A DNA stretch of 64,000 nucleotides from Stratiolaelaps scimitus (Eukaryota > Arthropoda > Arachnida > Mesostigmata > Laelapidae), in the NCBI GenBank assembly GCA_019614645.1, contig JABWDB010000003.1:16887001-16951000 (forward strand), written 5' to 3'. The translations under genes were made by a program, and so were the position numbers. This document shows positions 1 to 12,720 of the stretch, piece by piece; position 1 is the first letter of the stretch; the number at the start of each line of letters is the position of its first letter. Under the pieces are notes generated by a model. It saw nothing but the letters and a program-made list of their open reading frames with translations, searched no databases and was not told the origin of the DNA.

Positions 1-2000
1 TGCGTGCCCGCGTGATGGACTCCAATGGACGAAGTTCGAGAATGATAAACCAGTACCTGTATCCATAACGTGCTTGGTGTTACCATTATATCTAACAATA
101 AGTACTAGTGATTTAATTACGTGTCCTTGTGGGAAATTCTCGAACGGTTCTACTGTGACATTTTCACTTAGTTTACCACATGTCTACGAGGTATAACTGC
201 TGCTCAGTTGTTTTCTAAGTTAATTAAACTAAACTTTCACATTGCGACCAAGAAGAGGTCATTCGACTTCGTTTGAATTGACATATTGAACGTCGTGGTC
301 CCGGTTGAACACAGCACACTGTTTGATGTTCTTACTTGCATTCATATTGATGCTTAGGATTTTATACCACTCGAAACTGTTTATTGATGAATTTGATGGG
401 CTAATAGTTGGCTCCATCGTTACGCGCGCATCTGGATTTAGGACCTAACCGTGGAGAAGGCTGAACCCAAATCTAGGCAGTACATTCTATATTAACAAAT
501 TTGCAAGCCTGAGGAAAACATGGGGGTGCCTAGTCGTATAGGGAAGGCCGGACGTGATTGTCTCCGCTGGTGAGTAGTCGTGTGGGTTAGACAACCGCTG
601 CCTGGCAAGTCCCGTGAGAGGTGCTGCTATCTAGTACCTGGTGTAACGGACAACACAAGCGGGTGAGTGTAGTCTCCTCGGCGGAAGACTCTCTACTGTG
701 GTTTTATTGAACTCCAATTACAGACGATAAGATATGAGATCATCGTAACCTCATTGCTCCGGGTTGGCGTTTGGGCGCACATCATTATGAGGTTACATGA
801 CCAGAGAAACGATGCTTGCTTTCGGTCATCGTTCCGTTGTAAAAATTTATTCTTTTGTATCTATCCTTATGAGCATAGGGTAACATGGTCGCCCCGGAGG
901 TGTTCTTACTTATTCGGAACTACCTCTGTATTATTGTAACATGGTATTGCCACGTATGTGCATGTCGTGTAAAAGCGTTCATAATCGTGGGTTTGATTCA
1001 CTAGAGTGAACCGGGAGCCTGACTAATGACGCATCCGTATGCGAGCACACCTTTCCCACCACGTTTGCTATCCAGCGGCCAACTGGTGCTAGACCATGTG
1101 TCATAATGACATAAATTGAGTCTATCCGGCGATGACGCTTTTCAATATAGTAGTAAATATATACACAACAGAATGGGTTCAGCAATAGGACAGTGACTCA
1201 AAACAGACTTGATATTTTATGATTAGCTATCTTCCCTTGAAGAGAGTACTCGTTGTGACTTTGCCGGGTAAAACTGCTGATCCAAATGAACGCGAACGTT
1301 TTTGTTCCTAAAAAGCCTGTAAGTTGCACACAATTGTAGGATGATATAAACGACGTTTTTTTGCGAATGAAACGATTTGCAGGAAGGCGATTTACAGGAA
1401 GGCTACCGATGCGTTTATCGAGTTCATCCCAACAAATGTGAGGGCGACCTCCAATTACCTCCAACGGCAGAGAACACGCGACGAGGTGATAGTGGGTTTT
1501 TGTACATTCAGCTTGAAATAGTGATTCTAGGATTGTAGAAAGTCAGCACAGGCAATGTTTTAAAAACGTGATACATTTGGGTCTGATAATAAAAATAATT
1601 GTAATAATAATAAAATTAAATCTTCACATAGATAATGTAAAATGTCCAGAGAGATGTTTCAATGTCAAGATCGCTCCTTTATTATACCAATGATGCCACA
1701 GTATAAACCTAACACAAAATGTTTGCCTATTTTCTTTCCAGAAAAAAAAAGACAAAAGATGAGCAACTTTTTGCCACGACCTTACGCCTGTGCAGCCCCA
1801 ACAAAGTGTCTCGACCGCTGCAGCTGAGCGTGAATGTCTATGTTTCACCGTCTTTCATATGATTAGTGTAATGGTAAGAGGCGATGCCTCCAGTCAGCCA
1901 GCCGTCCTGAGTGCAGTTCACAAACAAAAACTTATTTATTGTATTCCCAGAGTCGTGGTGGCCGTTGTCGTAAACATCATCGTCGGCATTTCGTGACTTC
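1..2000. other. AT-leaning spacer, no gene recognised
   Basis: Only short frames are present, none with a recognisable domain. Two splice-donor-like GTGAGT motifs occur at about 570 and 663, but no acceptor, coding frame or promoter could be paired with them. No RNA gene or transposable element was recognised here. Confidence 0.6.
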
Positions 2001-2021
2001 GCGTCTAGCACAACTTCGGCC

Positions 2022-2048
2022 ATCTCTCTGTCTCTCTCTCTCTCTCTC
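2022..2048. repeat. (TC)n microsatellite
   Basis: A CT/TC dinucleotide run with one interruption. It starts a pyrimidine-rich, GC-richer island running to about 2900. Frames across the island are rich in Ser, Leu and Pro because of the simple sequence, and no conserved domain is visible. Confidence 0.9.
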
Positions 2049-2950
2049 GGACTGGCTCTGCCATCGTCGTCTGTTACTGTGGTCTGCAAGTCCGTTTTCC
2101 ACCCCGGCACAGACAGAGAAGGTTTCACCGTTTGCCCCCACGAGATCTCTCCTGTGTGAGCCGGACTCCCACTCGTCACGTCTGCCCGCTTTTGCCTGTG
2201 CGTTTTTAGAGCCCCTAAGTTCTTTCCCTATCTGAACCTCGCCGAACCCGCGTCCCTGATTTTTTTTCTTTTCCTTCTTCTCGATGTTCCCCTATGGCCG
2301 CCCCGTTGTGCGAACGACGTAGACGCATCGGCCGATCTAGGCAGGCAGTCATAGCTACCCATTGCTGCTACTGCTGCCGCTGGAGCCTCCTCCGCTGTCA
2401 CCATGGAAGTGTGTGGTAGGCACTGCGCCACTGTACTCAATAGCTTCGAGATGTCTCCACCCTCTTAGAACCCCAGCCCCTATCGCCCCCCTCCACTCGC
2501 GGACCCCACCGCTGCTCATCTGTTTTGCGGGAGCAGAGTGAAGACTGCCTAACCTTCCCATCTCTGCTGCCGTTCTTCAAAGGGAGAAGTAACGCCGTGG
2601 CCACATACATACCCCGAAGCCCACCCCAAACAACCCCTCTCCGGCCCGCGAGGCCCACTCGCTAACGGGACAGAAGAACGCCCAACAGTCAGACCCAGCC
2701 AGATCCCGGTGGCGATTCCAGGAACTCGCGTGTCGCCTTCGCCCTGCTTGGCCGTCGACGGTCGACCGCCAGCCGACACAGCCATCCAGGACGCAAGGGA
2801 GGCAGGCAGGAGGCTAGGGCAGCACTCTCGTCTTGTTCGGCTGTCCTGCAAAATCCACTACTACCCGTCCAACACAGGGAACCATACAACCATTAGAACC
2901 GTACAACTCGGCCGGGACTAGCAGCATCAGCAGCAGGAGCGTCATTGTTC

Positions 2951-5910
2951 ATGAAAGCCAGAGAGAGAGAGAGAAGGATAGGTGAATCTGCCGTTGAGTA
3001 GATTGACACGATATATAGCGGCATCCTTTTCTAATCGGGTAAGCTTCCTCAGGCACTGCTACGTCCTCAATATCTGATACTTGAGCAGAATTAACTCGAA
3101 TTTAGGGACGAATTTTCGCTGTCTGTGAAACAGGTCTTCCCCGTTTGTAAAACGAATGTATGCTGTGTTATAGGGTGGCCTCGACACAGCGATACCCACG
3201 AGAGATTAACTGCTGTCTTGTATACACATGTCTTTATCCACTGGTACTTTTTCCAGTCATATTGCTCACATAAGCATTTTCGAGATGACTCAGACAACTG
3301 AGTATTTAGCTTTGTTGGAAGGAACAGCTGGTTCGAGACATCCCCCGATAATAAGATACTTTTATTCTAGACAATTACTTTTAATTTGTCCTATTATATA
3401 TATATATATATCTGTAACGATTTGTTGTATATACACATAAACATATATGCATAGGTTTCGATTAGCAATTCTTTCTTATTGTTCTTAATACATAAATGTT
3501 ACAATAATTATGAATTGCATATGCGGATTTCTATCAATAATGTCATACCTCGTCCTCCGAATCCCAGCTTCAACGGCGCACGAGTTAGGCCCAAGCAGCG
3601 TAATAAATATATTGTGAATAATCTATCGTCAACAATCTCCAAATTATCACCAAGAGTTATCACATTCATCAACATGCGTGAATGTTACCTATACCCCTCT
3701 GACATTAGCAGCATGTTAGAAAAATCTCGAATTTTAGTTATATCTATTATGTACAACCTGTCTTCATCCGAGGTTGCCACTTTTCTCCATTGAACTTTGT
3801 ATTATGGCACCAGTACGGGAATGACATGGTCATCAGTGCGGGAACGGCCTCGTTGACCATCCCCCTTGAAGCATGCCATATATCAACGGGTCCGTAAGGA
3901 AAGGCATACACTACACGTATAGCCATGATTATTATTCCTAATTTCATTGCTTCCACTTTATGGGGATATTATCTCCCTTGAGTTGTTCTTACCCCGCCGT
4001 TCCTCGGGCCGCGAATCCGCCGACGGCTAGCTACACAGGAATACCGATGAATGTGACATATAAGAGAGCTTAAGCATTGAAAAATTGCAGCTCCTTTGAT
4101 AAACCAATAAACATTTACCATTTACCCCATCGAATTGAACAACAGCACCACATGGCATACGACAGTTGCACAGGTATTACATAATAATGCAGACGCAAGC
4201 ATAACGTCTTTGACTACGTGCTGGAAAGTCCGCAATACTTTATGGCTATACAAACGAATCCTGCCGCAGCGGCATACCGGCAAGGAATGAAGCAACATGT
4301 ACTTACTGACAAAGTAACAACATGCTTATTAACAAAGTAAGCCTTCGAAACAGATCAAATAGCTATCGGATGCAACATACATATGACATACATTGACTAC
4401 ACATGACCTCTATGAAAGGACATGTCTTCAATCCACCGCGATCCCCGCTGTGGATGTCCGCCTGTGCTTTGAAAAGATAACGTTATTATCTCGCAAAGCC
4501 GGCAAATTACTTACGCGTGAATGTGCGGATGTGGTCGCATATATATATATATATGGTATACTTCTGATTCTTGTGTAAGTGTTGTAGAATAATTGTAGCT
4601 CCCCTGGCAAACCGATACATTTTTAGGTCAATGGAGAAAAAACTTGTATAATTCTCACGTAAGGGCAGATAGAAATTGATAATTAGTTGGTGGACTCCGA
4701 GATTACTTTGCGTTAGCCTTTCCGTGCAGCTCATTAGAGATTAGTTACTTTTTGTTGGCTCGTCATTGCAGCGCGCAGCATTACCTGCTTGTAGAAGATT
4801 TTGTTAAGTTTTGGCTAGCTGCCCTACACTCAGTAGACGTTTCCTATTTGACGAATATTGACAATGATTTTAAGTCACATGGACCAGTGAAGACTTTACA
4901 TTGGCTCCTTTACATTGATGGCCAATCGGCTATCTCTTTGTAGAATATATTGAATAGAATATATATATATATATTCTATACCCATGTGTGCGTGTTACGT
5001 AATTCTTCCGGGTTGAGACGATTGAGATAAGAAAGCGATGTGACGACGCCGAGTTCAACTGTCAGATGAAAAAGCCAAGTGCTCGCCAACCGGCAAGGCA
5101 ACTTTTCATCATTGGCAACTTGCATCACAATAAATGTATTACTAGGTAGAATAAAGTCCCCTATTACATGTAAACTATTGGCCGGGTGACCTTACTGGAT
5201 TTTATACTGAGAAAGGCGTAAATGTTTCCGGATGTAGAGGCAGGGACCACATTTCGGTTGAATGTCACTCGCGGTTGGCTGTATCCGCCTGCAAATGTTT
5301 GTGAGCAAATAACCTGCCTTGCAGTATATTGCCTCTGGAAAGTAAGTCGTAGAGACCTGCAGTTTATTATTATTATTACTATCACGTGCAATAAACAAGG
5401 TCACACGTAGCGTAAGGTAAATTTTGCAATATATATATATATATATTAGATAGCTACTTGGTGGAAACCTGATGATCGCAACATGGGTAAATATAAACAT
5501 CCGTCGTCGATGCACTGGAACTTGAATATCAAGAGACCATGCGTGTGCCAATGTTCAGCCCCCCTTCAACACGCTGATTACGAGAAGGTCGGAGAGACTA
5601 GTACCGATATCGATGTTGTATGAACCTTTGTGTTAACCTACGAATCAGTACATGCGGGGATTCATTGCCATGAGCACACAGACGAATACAGCCAACAGAT
5701 CGACATGAACATTTCGAGTTTGCCCCGTTTATATTTCTTCAGCTATCAATCTTGTTCTAGCAGATGTAGCTGAAGTGATTACAATCAATCGGGGTTAACC
5801 AGTGGATGCGTGGTAATTGTATGGGCATAATTTTTTTTAGTATTCATTATCACCAGACTTGTTCGTGTCCTCAACACTCCCCTAACACTTATCCCAATAG
5901 AGTTATCTAT
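2951..5910. other. AT-rich spacer with TA microsatellites
   Basis: This stretch holds TA runs at 3395-3411, 4539-4554, 4955-4978 and 5429-5447. The third sits in a perfect 24-bp palindrome (TAGAAT...ATTCTA). A diverged two-unit tandem duplication of about 24 bp lies at 4293-4340 (unit beginning CAACATG and ending AAAGTAA). No gene is recognisable. Confidence 0.6.
4293..4340. repeat. Two-unit tandem repeat, about 24 bp
   Basis: The units at 4293-4317 and 4318-4340 share CAACATG at the start and ACAAAGTAA at the end, with a 1-2 base length difference between them. It looks like a local tandem duplication. No function is implied. Confidence 0.6.
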
Positions 5911-5911
5911 C

Positions 5912-5984
5912 GCTAGAGACCGGCCCATATCTGCATGGTGGTATCTGTTCGATACCACCATGCAGATATGGGCCGGTCTCGAGC
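5912..5984. repeat. Near-perfect long hairpin (inverted repeat)
   Basis: The left arm 5916-5945 and right arm 5951-5980 are perfect reverse complements over 30 bp, separated by the 5-nt loop TGTTC. Beyond one A/G mismatch (5915/5981), three more pairs form (5912-5914 with 5982-5984). No other palindrome I found in the window is this long and exact. It lies 30 bp upstream of a CAG microsatellite. Possible explanations are a hairpin RNA source, a recent template-switch (foldback) mutation, or an assembly foldback. The perfect stem and tiny loop are unlike a typical animal pre-miRNA. Confidence 0.9.
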
Positions 5985-6014
5985 AGTGCGTTTTTCGCTT
6001 TGCTTTCCTGTTAT

Positions 6015-6043
<29 letters not shown>
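6015..6043. repeat. (CAG)n trinucleotide microsatellite
   Basis: Nine uninterrupted CAG units followed by CAACG. One frame reads it as an alanine run, but that short frame begins inside the adjacent hairpin and has no domain, so the repeat is treated as non-coding. Confidence 0.9.
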
Positions 6044-6045
<2 letters not shown>

Positions 6046-7720
6046 GATGCACAGCAGAAAAAAAGGTCACCCGAAAAAATCAGCAACAAAGCCGTTTCTG
6101 GGGGATGATTTCGTTCGCTCGTTGACCTGCCTATGCTCGCGATGTCCGCATATGTGCTTGTGTTTGGACCCCTTCAGGGAGCTCCGTCACTGCCAGCACG
6201 AGCAGTAGCGATTAGCGAAGTGCTTTACCACTAAACAGATTAACTTAAACGCTCGCGGAAGGGTCACGCGGGCAGGCACCTGAGCCTGGCGTCAAGGGAA
6301 TACCCTAGCGCCGCATGAGGGACGGCCCCAGCGAATCGGCTGGTTACCACCGGGCCTACAGTGCAGTGCCATGACGATAGACATGCGAAATGAGCAGTGA
6401 CGATACAGGCTCCGGTGGTGAGCAAGCGCGCGCGACTAAGTGCGGAGGTGCGGAGATGGAAGGTCTTACGGAAGGAACGAAAGCGCTGTACTGGCTGTCG
6501 ACAATGATAACGACGACGACGACGACGAACAACTACTGCTAATGTGATAACAGAGACAGTGGACATTGGAAAAGCAACAGCGATAGGGAGCTAGGCAGGA
6601 CGGGATAGAGTTCGGGGGTAATGAGCATGGAAAAGGATGCGATCGTAATGATGCCCTAATCGCTACCGATTACTGTTTTGCGGATACCTTAACGGGCACG
6701 AAACAGGGTGACGTTGTCAGCCTATAGTCATCGCACGAACGGCAACCAGATGATGAGTACATGAAGTGCATAGGGACCTGAGCCCAATGGGCTTAGGAGG
6801 ACAGTTTGTACTGAGTCATTTCATATGTGTTCCCACGACGACGATTGAGGTACCATAGCCAGTACACCTGGGGACACAACTCGGTTAAATAGGCCGGTAG
6901 CGAGACCTGTGTGCAGTTCGCAGATTCAAATCCTGCCGAGGCCTTAGGGGGATGCGGAGTTTGCTCGACGTTGCTCGTAGTTATTCCGCCACACGGTTGC
7001 GTGCTACAGTGGGGCCTTTTGGCCGTAGACGAAGGTCCTTTCAAATGTCGATTGATTGATGTATGTGTGTTGCACGTTCATGTACACAGTCCGCCAAGTC
7101 GTTCATGCAAGCTTGTATTGCCTCTCCTATTATCCCCTCATATACTCACATTATTCTAATTATTGGTTGTGGCCATAATGTGGGGGACTGCTTATTTGTA
7201 CAGGGTATTTGTTAGCGGCAAATAATGCATAGATGTACACAATACCATTCTGACGTGGCGAGTATAAATACAATATAATACAATACAAACAGTGGTTTAT
7301 TAACGCAACAGCAATTACAGTAATGCTTAAGTTGTCGTAGAAAAATAATGACAAAAGTGTGTCACAAATACTTAGAACATCATAACATAATTTGTTTGTA
7401 GATACATACAGTAAGTACAGATTTCACAACCTACGGTATTTACACTTTATTAATATGTTTTAATAACTCGGTGGCAAAGCGCCTGGTGAAAGCAAGTACT
7501 CGCAGTTCACGAGAGAGGGAGGCGGTAGGCTAGAGCGTGTTTGCTTAACTTCGAGAAAACTAAATGGGTTACAGAGGTTAACAGAACACAGAGTGGTATG
7601 TGTGACCATGGGTTTTTATTATATTTACCCTGTTACGTGTAAAATAAATGAAATTCTAAAATGCAACGGTTTCATTTAAAAGACAACGAATGGCTGGCAG
7701 CTGCAAATTGGAGGTAACGT
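6044..7720. other. Spacer with an ACG microsatellite
   Basis: An ACG run lies at 6511-6529. At 6920-6943 there is a tRNA T-arm-like segment (GCAG, ATTCAAA loop, CCTGC, then GAGGCC), but no matching acceptor or box A lies upstream, so no tRNA is called. No protein gene is recognised. Confidence 0.5.
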
Positions 7721-7726
7721 ACCATG

Positions 7727-7893
7727 GCGGATATCGTTGACACTTCTACAACGAAACAATATCTGCGAGAAATGCGTTGGGTCGAAACAAGATCGCGCTC
7801 AACTTCGAAAATCGAGCGCGTTATCGATTGGGCCGCTCTGAAATACAACGAAAATCGTTAATCGTTGTATCTCAGAACGGCCAAAATCGATAA
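7727..7893. repeat. Cluster of three consecutive foldbacks
   Basis: Three inverted repeats lie end to end. The first pairs 7727-7739 with 7749-7766, imperfectly and with a 5-nt bulge. The second pairs 7794-7800 (CGCGCTC) with 7814-7820, a perfect 7 bp. The third pairs 7821-7851 with 7862-7893, a stem of about 31 bp with a few mismatches and one bulge around a 10-nt loop. The second and third abut exactly. CAACGA and TCGATT words recur in the arms. It may be a decayed foldback or MITE-like element, or a structured RNA source. No target-site duplication was identified. Confidence 0.7.
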
Positions 7894-8692
7894 TGCATCA
7901 ATACCAAATGTAAACAATATTGACACCGGCTTGTCTTCAGGACACGGTCGCACGTCCGCATGTCCATAACTGAAACTTTATGAAGTAAGCACAGAATATG
8001 TTGCGATTAGTTCGTGTGCCATTTAGTTAGATTGGATTGTACACTGCGGCTCTAGCGTGGTCACGAATCCTGAGGCAGTACGCGTCAGAGTAGTCTTCCG
8101 CCCAGCACCACATTGCCTCATACCACTATTGGCACCGCAGTGGAGAACATGCGCCTCATGGCTAAGGGAGCCTGTAGCACTGTTCGAGCAGCTGTAGATA
8201 ACAGCTGGCAACGGAACGACAACAACTTTCCAAAATATGCCCAAAGTTTCCATAGTGATATCATACAGAATTCAATTAGAAACAGTAGCGTAGCGCTAAC
8301 AAACGGTAGTGCGGCCGGTGCTGCACTGTGCCTTTAACTCGTATATTGTTATCAGTGAAAGTCGCCCATCGCCTCATCATTTTGCCCCCTTTGGTCTCGT
8401 TTAAACCACTCGGGCCAACTTCGATGAGCCTCTCGACACAGCCCGAGATTGAAATACTACTCAGGAAGGTTGGTGCGGCGATCGATGTCAGGATGCTGCT
8501 CTAGATAACGTTCACCAGGAGACCGCTGGCTCGGCATCTATTTGGGGACCTGCTAAGAGGCGATAATCTATTGCAATTTGTTCTAATCACCAGCAGCAGC
8601 AGCAACAACGGTAGCACGGTGTGCCTGTGTGTCTGCGAGTGTTTATGCGTGGGCGTGTGGAGGGTGCACGCAGACATTGGTGGTGACGACAC

Positions 8693-8732
<40 letters not shown>

Positions 8733-10400
8733 CCTAATACCTGGTCTGCAGTCTAAGTGGTTGTGGTAGTAGTAGTGGCAGCAGCAGCCTCTATCTCTAA
8801 TTGAATAAACGCGAGAAACACACCCCAACGCGTCCCGGTACAGCCGCCCTACGGCGCTACCGTCGGTTGCCCCGATGGCTCGATCTAGGATCCATGTATT
8901 ATATCTATCTCCCTGTCTACCTACCTGCCTGCAAACTTACCAATCAGTCGATCTGATTGGAGAAGCAGCATCAAAGGTCGGTTGACAAGTTTTGAGCAGG
9001 GGACAGCCGCCGCAGAGCTCACAACCAACTCGCTGATATTGTGGCAACCGCAGGCGGCAACGTGATAGTTACACGACGGCCATACTGCTTAATGTTTGAT
9101 AGTTAAGTCGTAGGGGTTGCTTATATGTAGATAGATGCCTGGCCCGGGGGAGAGGTCGGGGGCGTTGCGCGGGTTCGTGGCTCATGGTGCCAATGGAGAT
9201 CTTTGTGTATCATAGATCGGTGTGGAGCTACTGTTGGTACCGGCTGGCTGGCTGACTCGCTAGCTGGCGCTGGTGTTGGTCGAGATCCTGGTCGTCGCGT
9301 ACGCACAACGGATATGCGGCTGGTTGGAGGTTGCATGTCCATCGAAAACTTTTAAGATGGACGCGACAACAGGTCTGCACTATGTTTAATTATTGGACGC
9401 ATTGCCGCTGTTGTGCGCTGTGGGCCCCTGCTACCGCCGAGGCTGTTACTGCTGCTGCTGCTGCTAGAACTGCGAGATAGTTATTGTGGTAACAATAAGC
9501 GGCGTGCGACCCTACGGCTGATAGAGACTTCGCTTACCTGAGATCATGTTAGCATATTGCGCTCCGTGCTATAAATCATATTGAGATTTTAAAATTTTTG
9601 AGAAGTTCGTACAAGACAAATGCATTTTTCTAAAAACTAATGAAAACTATTCTGAACCAAATCGAGAGTAGAAAAGAGAGATCTGTATATACACAAGAAA
9701 CGGTTATAACAACAATACTGTCGCATCTCATACAAATGCACCAGATGGGTTTTAGAACGATCAGACGATCGGTGTGTTTGTGTGTGAATGAGTGTAATAT
9801 GCGTCACGAGAGTTAATATTATTGAAATCACAGCGTTGGATGTACTTAGCATGAGCCCACGAGCTCCGAATCGAGATGTGTCTTGGATGGCAACCACCTT
9901 ACGAGCTGTTAACCCCTATGTAACTCAAGCTAACATAGTATCTCTTACTAAAGACGTTGTTCTTCCCCTTTTCTTATCCCTCAACAACACCATAGAAGCA
10001 AATTATTTGACTTGCGAAGCTCGAGCATGCCCAGAACATTGATTGATCAGTGAGGCTTTAAACCATCCTTACAAATGGCCGGGAAGCGACAGTTGGGTCG
10101 TCGCTTGGTCCGCCCGTGCCACGGAACAAGTCGCGCGGCGTGACGTATCGAGAAAGAACCTTTACGTTTACATTAGGGCGATGTACCATGTTACTGCACA
10201 GAGATCCCTGCATGCATCTCTGTGTGGAGAGAGAGAAGATAAACCTCTCTGCTAAAAACATGCTCGCAGAGACGCGGTTTCTCAACAGATTGACTTATAG
10301 CGGAAGTTGTCAACAGAGGTCCTCCGTATCCTTGTATCTATCGGTCATCCCATTCATCAAGGACACTACAGAAGACATTGGAATTTGCTTCTAAAAGGTA
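7894..10400. other. Spacer with CTG and TA microsatellites
   Basis: It holds AGC repeats near 8590, a long TA run at 8696-8729 and CTG repeats at 9450-9465. A hairpin with 9-bp perfect arms (10197-10205 and 10216-10224, 10-nt loop) lies near the end. Frames here are short and unrecognised. Confidence 0.5.
10197..10224. repeat. Short hairpin, 9-bp stem
   Basis: CACAGAGAT at 10197-10205 is the perfect reverse complement of ATCTCTGTG at 10216-10224, with a 10-nt loop containing the palindrome GCATGC. It is short enough to arise by chance in a window this large. Confidence 0.5.
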
Positions 10401-12720
10401 ATTCAGTTATATCAATAGAATAGAATAAATGTCCCTGTCGATCTATCCGCGTGTAGCACTGACTCCAGAAGGTGGAAGCAAATACATCGTACGGAAACTG
10501 CCTCCTACGAAAGCGAGAGAGAGAGAGAGAGAGAGAGAATACTCTAGAGGGAAAATGCCAACGCGCTGGAGACCTGCAAACCATAGAGCGTGGTGGGACT
10601 GCAACAGGCAGCTCACGGCTGACGTCCAACGAAAGGCGCGCGGGTACCCGAACGCGAAACGGTATCCAGGCCGGGGGAAACACGGGTCCTGTCAATTTCC
10701 AGCTCGTTCGCCTGTTAAAACTTATTATCGCCGTCCCGCTCGAGATAGAGAGCGACAAGCGAGCCGCGCCCAAGATAGAGTGTCCGCGAGGTGGCGGGCC
10801 GAAAGCATCAACATGGGTAGGGGAGCAGGCGAGACGGAGAAATGCACCTGCGCGAAGCTCCTGCATCGGCTCTACTGGTCATACGCGAATATCGCCGCCA
10901 ATATGGACAGCAGCCTCGGGTAAACCTGCACGCAGGGGATAGACAACGCACGTAGACCCTCGATACATGTTGCAGGACACAGGGGCTAGCGGAGGGGGTG
11001 CCGGATGCCCCGAAACTATATGCGTGCTTAGGGAAATCATGTCATGGTACGTACGTCCCGACATAGCATAGATACAAGCGAGCCTTGGACAGATCGGCAG
11101 AGCGGCGGGCTAACGGGCAGGGAGGTAAAAAAGACGTCGCTGAAACTGTGCAGTGTACCCGAAACTGTACATGTACGCAAATTCGTCGAACAACATGAAC
11201 ACAAAACATCACGAAACGTTGATAAAGGTGATTTAGATAGCTGTACACATTTGTTTCGTGTTTATGAAATGATTAGCGTTATTCCCCATCTACTCTAGCT
11301 AGTGATAATCGAATAGACATCACTGACATTGAGTCGAGATGCAGTTCAACGCAATCAGATTTCTTCCACCTGTATCAAATCAGATTACATTTTATGAGTA
11401 CTCATATTAATAAGCAATGACAGCCCGTACGGGAAAGTGGATATGTGTCTGTCTGTGCGCACCATATGTCTATTGATTATAGATTATCTTACATAAAATA
11501 GTGTTATAACGCCTACAACATATGGTGTATATCAAGGCTAAAGCCTGCGTTCCCCTTGTGTATGTCTGTTGCTAAAGGCCAGAGCGGGCCTATGATGACG
11601 GACGCACCCCGCGACCCGTTTATATTTACCCCGTTGGTCGTTCTCTGACCTAGACGTAACTAGGCATGCAAGCAGGTCTAAGAGCAGGTTCGAGGATCTC
11701 TACCAGTCTGATCGTAGATGACTGAACGCTGCATGCATGCGGGAGGTGTTGCCTAATTAAACGTCCTACCTTCGGGGCAATAGCTCGTCATCGTCCTGTC
11801 GACTTCTTGTTGCACACGCCTCTGGAAGGATTTTGGCGCATGCGGCCTTCATGGATACGAGAAGGCCGGGCCAACAGGAGGGAACAACGAATCCCCGTTG
11901 TCCATGTGGAAGAAGAAGCCAAGTTGGCCAGATAAGCCATTTGTTGGGAGTAGGGTGTATTAGCTGTTGTTGTTGTTTGTAGCTGCAGTCGGAGGCGTAC
12001 AGCAGTGGGTCTGCTGAGCGGCGCCCTACAACCCTTTGCAGAATGGATGGACAGGGCAGTGGCAAGCCAGCAACAACGCTGCACGCAACTGCGCAACAAG
12101 AGCGCATAACAAACGATTTGCTTTGCTGGACCATGATGCCGGATACACACATATATATATCTTCGTGTATATTCGGTTCCGGGCTTGTCCGAGGAGGACG
12201 AACCGTGTCTATTGGAGAGAAAGCGGATGACCAGTGCAAGGGCCGAAAGGAGTCATCGGCCAGTAGGCCGAATAGGCCAACGGGTATGGTGCGTGGGCAT
12301 ATGGGTCGAAGAGTCGGGGGGTGAGCACATCGCGTATGGCTTCTGGTTCTGGCCGGCATCCCGATTGAAGTAGTGGCCAATGGCCAAACAGCTAGGATAC
12401 GTGCAAACACACAATCGTACAGAAGACTGAGACGCTTGTGCGAGCACGCACCAACGCGTGCGGCTTGGTAAACGGCTGCCGGTTGTATGAGGTTGCGAGG
12501 CAGAGGATGGGGAACAACGATCTGGTGGCGGCGGGGCGATCGCGTGCCAGCGATTGGAAACGAATTCCTGGTCCGGTTATCGTTATCATGATGGAATTGG
12601 CCATCCTACTTAAAACACGATGAGTAACGTAAACGGGACCACCACCACCTACTGCGCAGGCAGATGGTGTCGATTGTATATTATCTACACACAATCTATG
12701 CAGTGCTGTAGATCTGTACA
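10400..12720. other. Mixed GC-rich islands, no gene recognised
   Basis: A GA run at 10515-10538 sits within overlapping plus- and minus-strand frames of about 155-165 codons. All are Arg/Ser/Gly-rich and without domains, which suggests stop-poor GC-rich sequence rather than coding. A minus-strand frame at 11766-12410 (214 codons) likewise shows no motif or signal peptide. Confidence 0.45.

Noticed and set aside
6869..6944. tRNA-like T arm with box-B-like GATTCAAATCC
   Set aside because: The T stem has a mismatch at its last pair, no complementary acceptor strand exists upstream and no credible box A or anticodon arm is in place.
10429..10942. Overlapping frames of 156-166 codons on both strands
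   Set aside because: All three share the GA microsatellite region and Arg/Gly bias. Simultaneous openness on both strands points to composition, not coding.
11766..12410. 214-codon minus-strand frame
   Set aside because: Overlapping frames are open on both strands, a Gln run comes from a TTG repeat, and no domain is recognised. Probably stop-poor GC-rich sequence.
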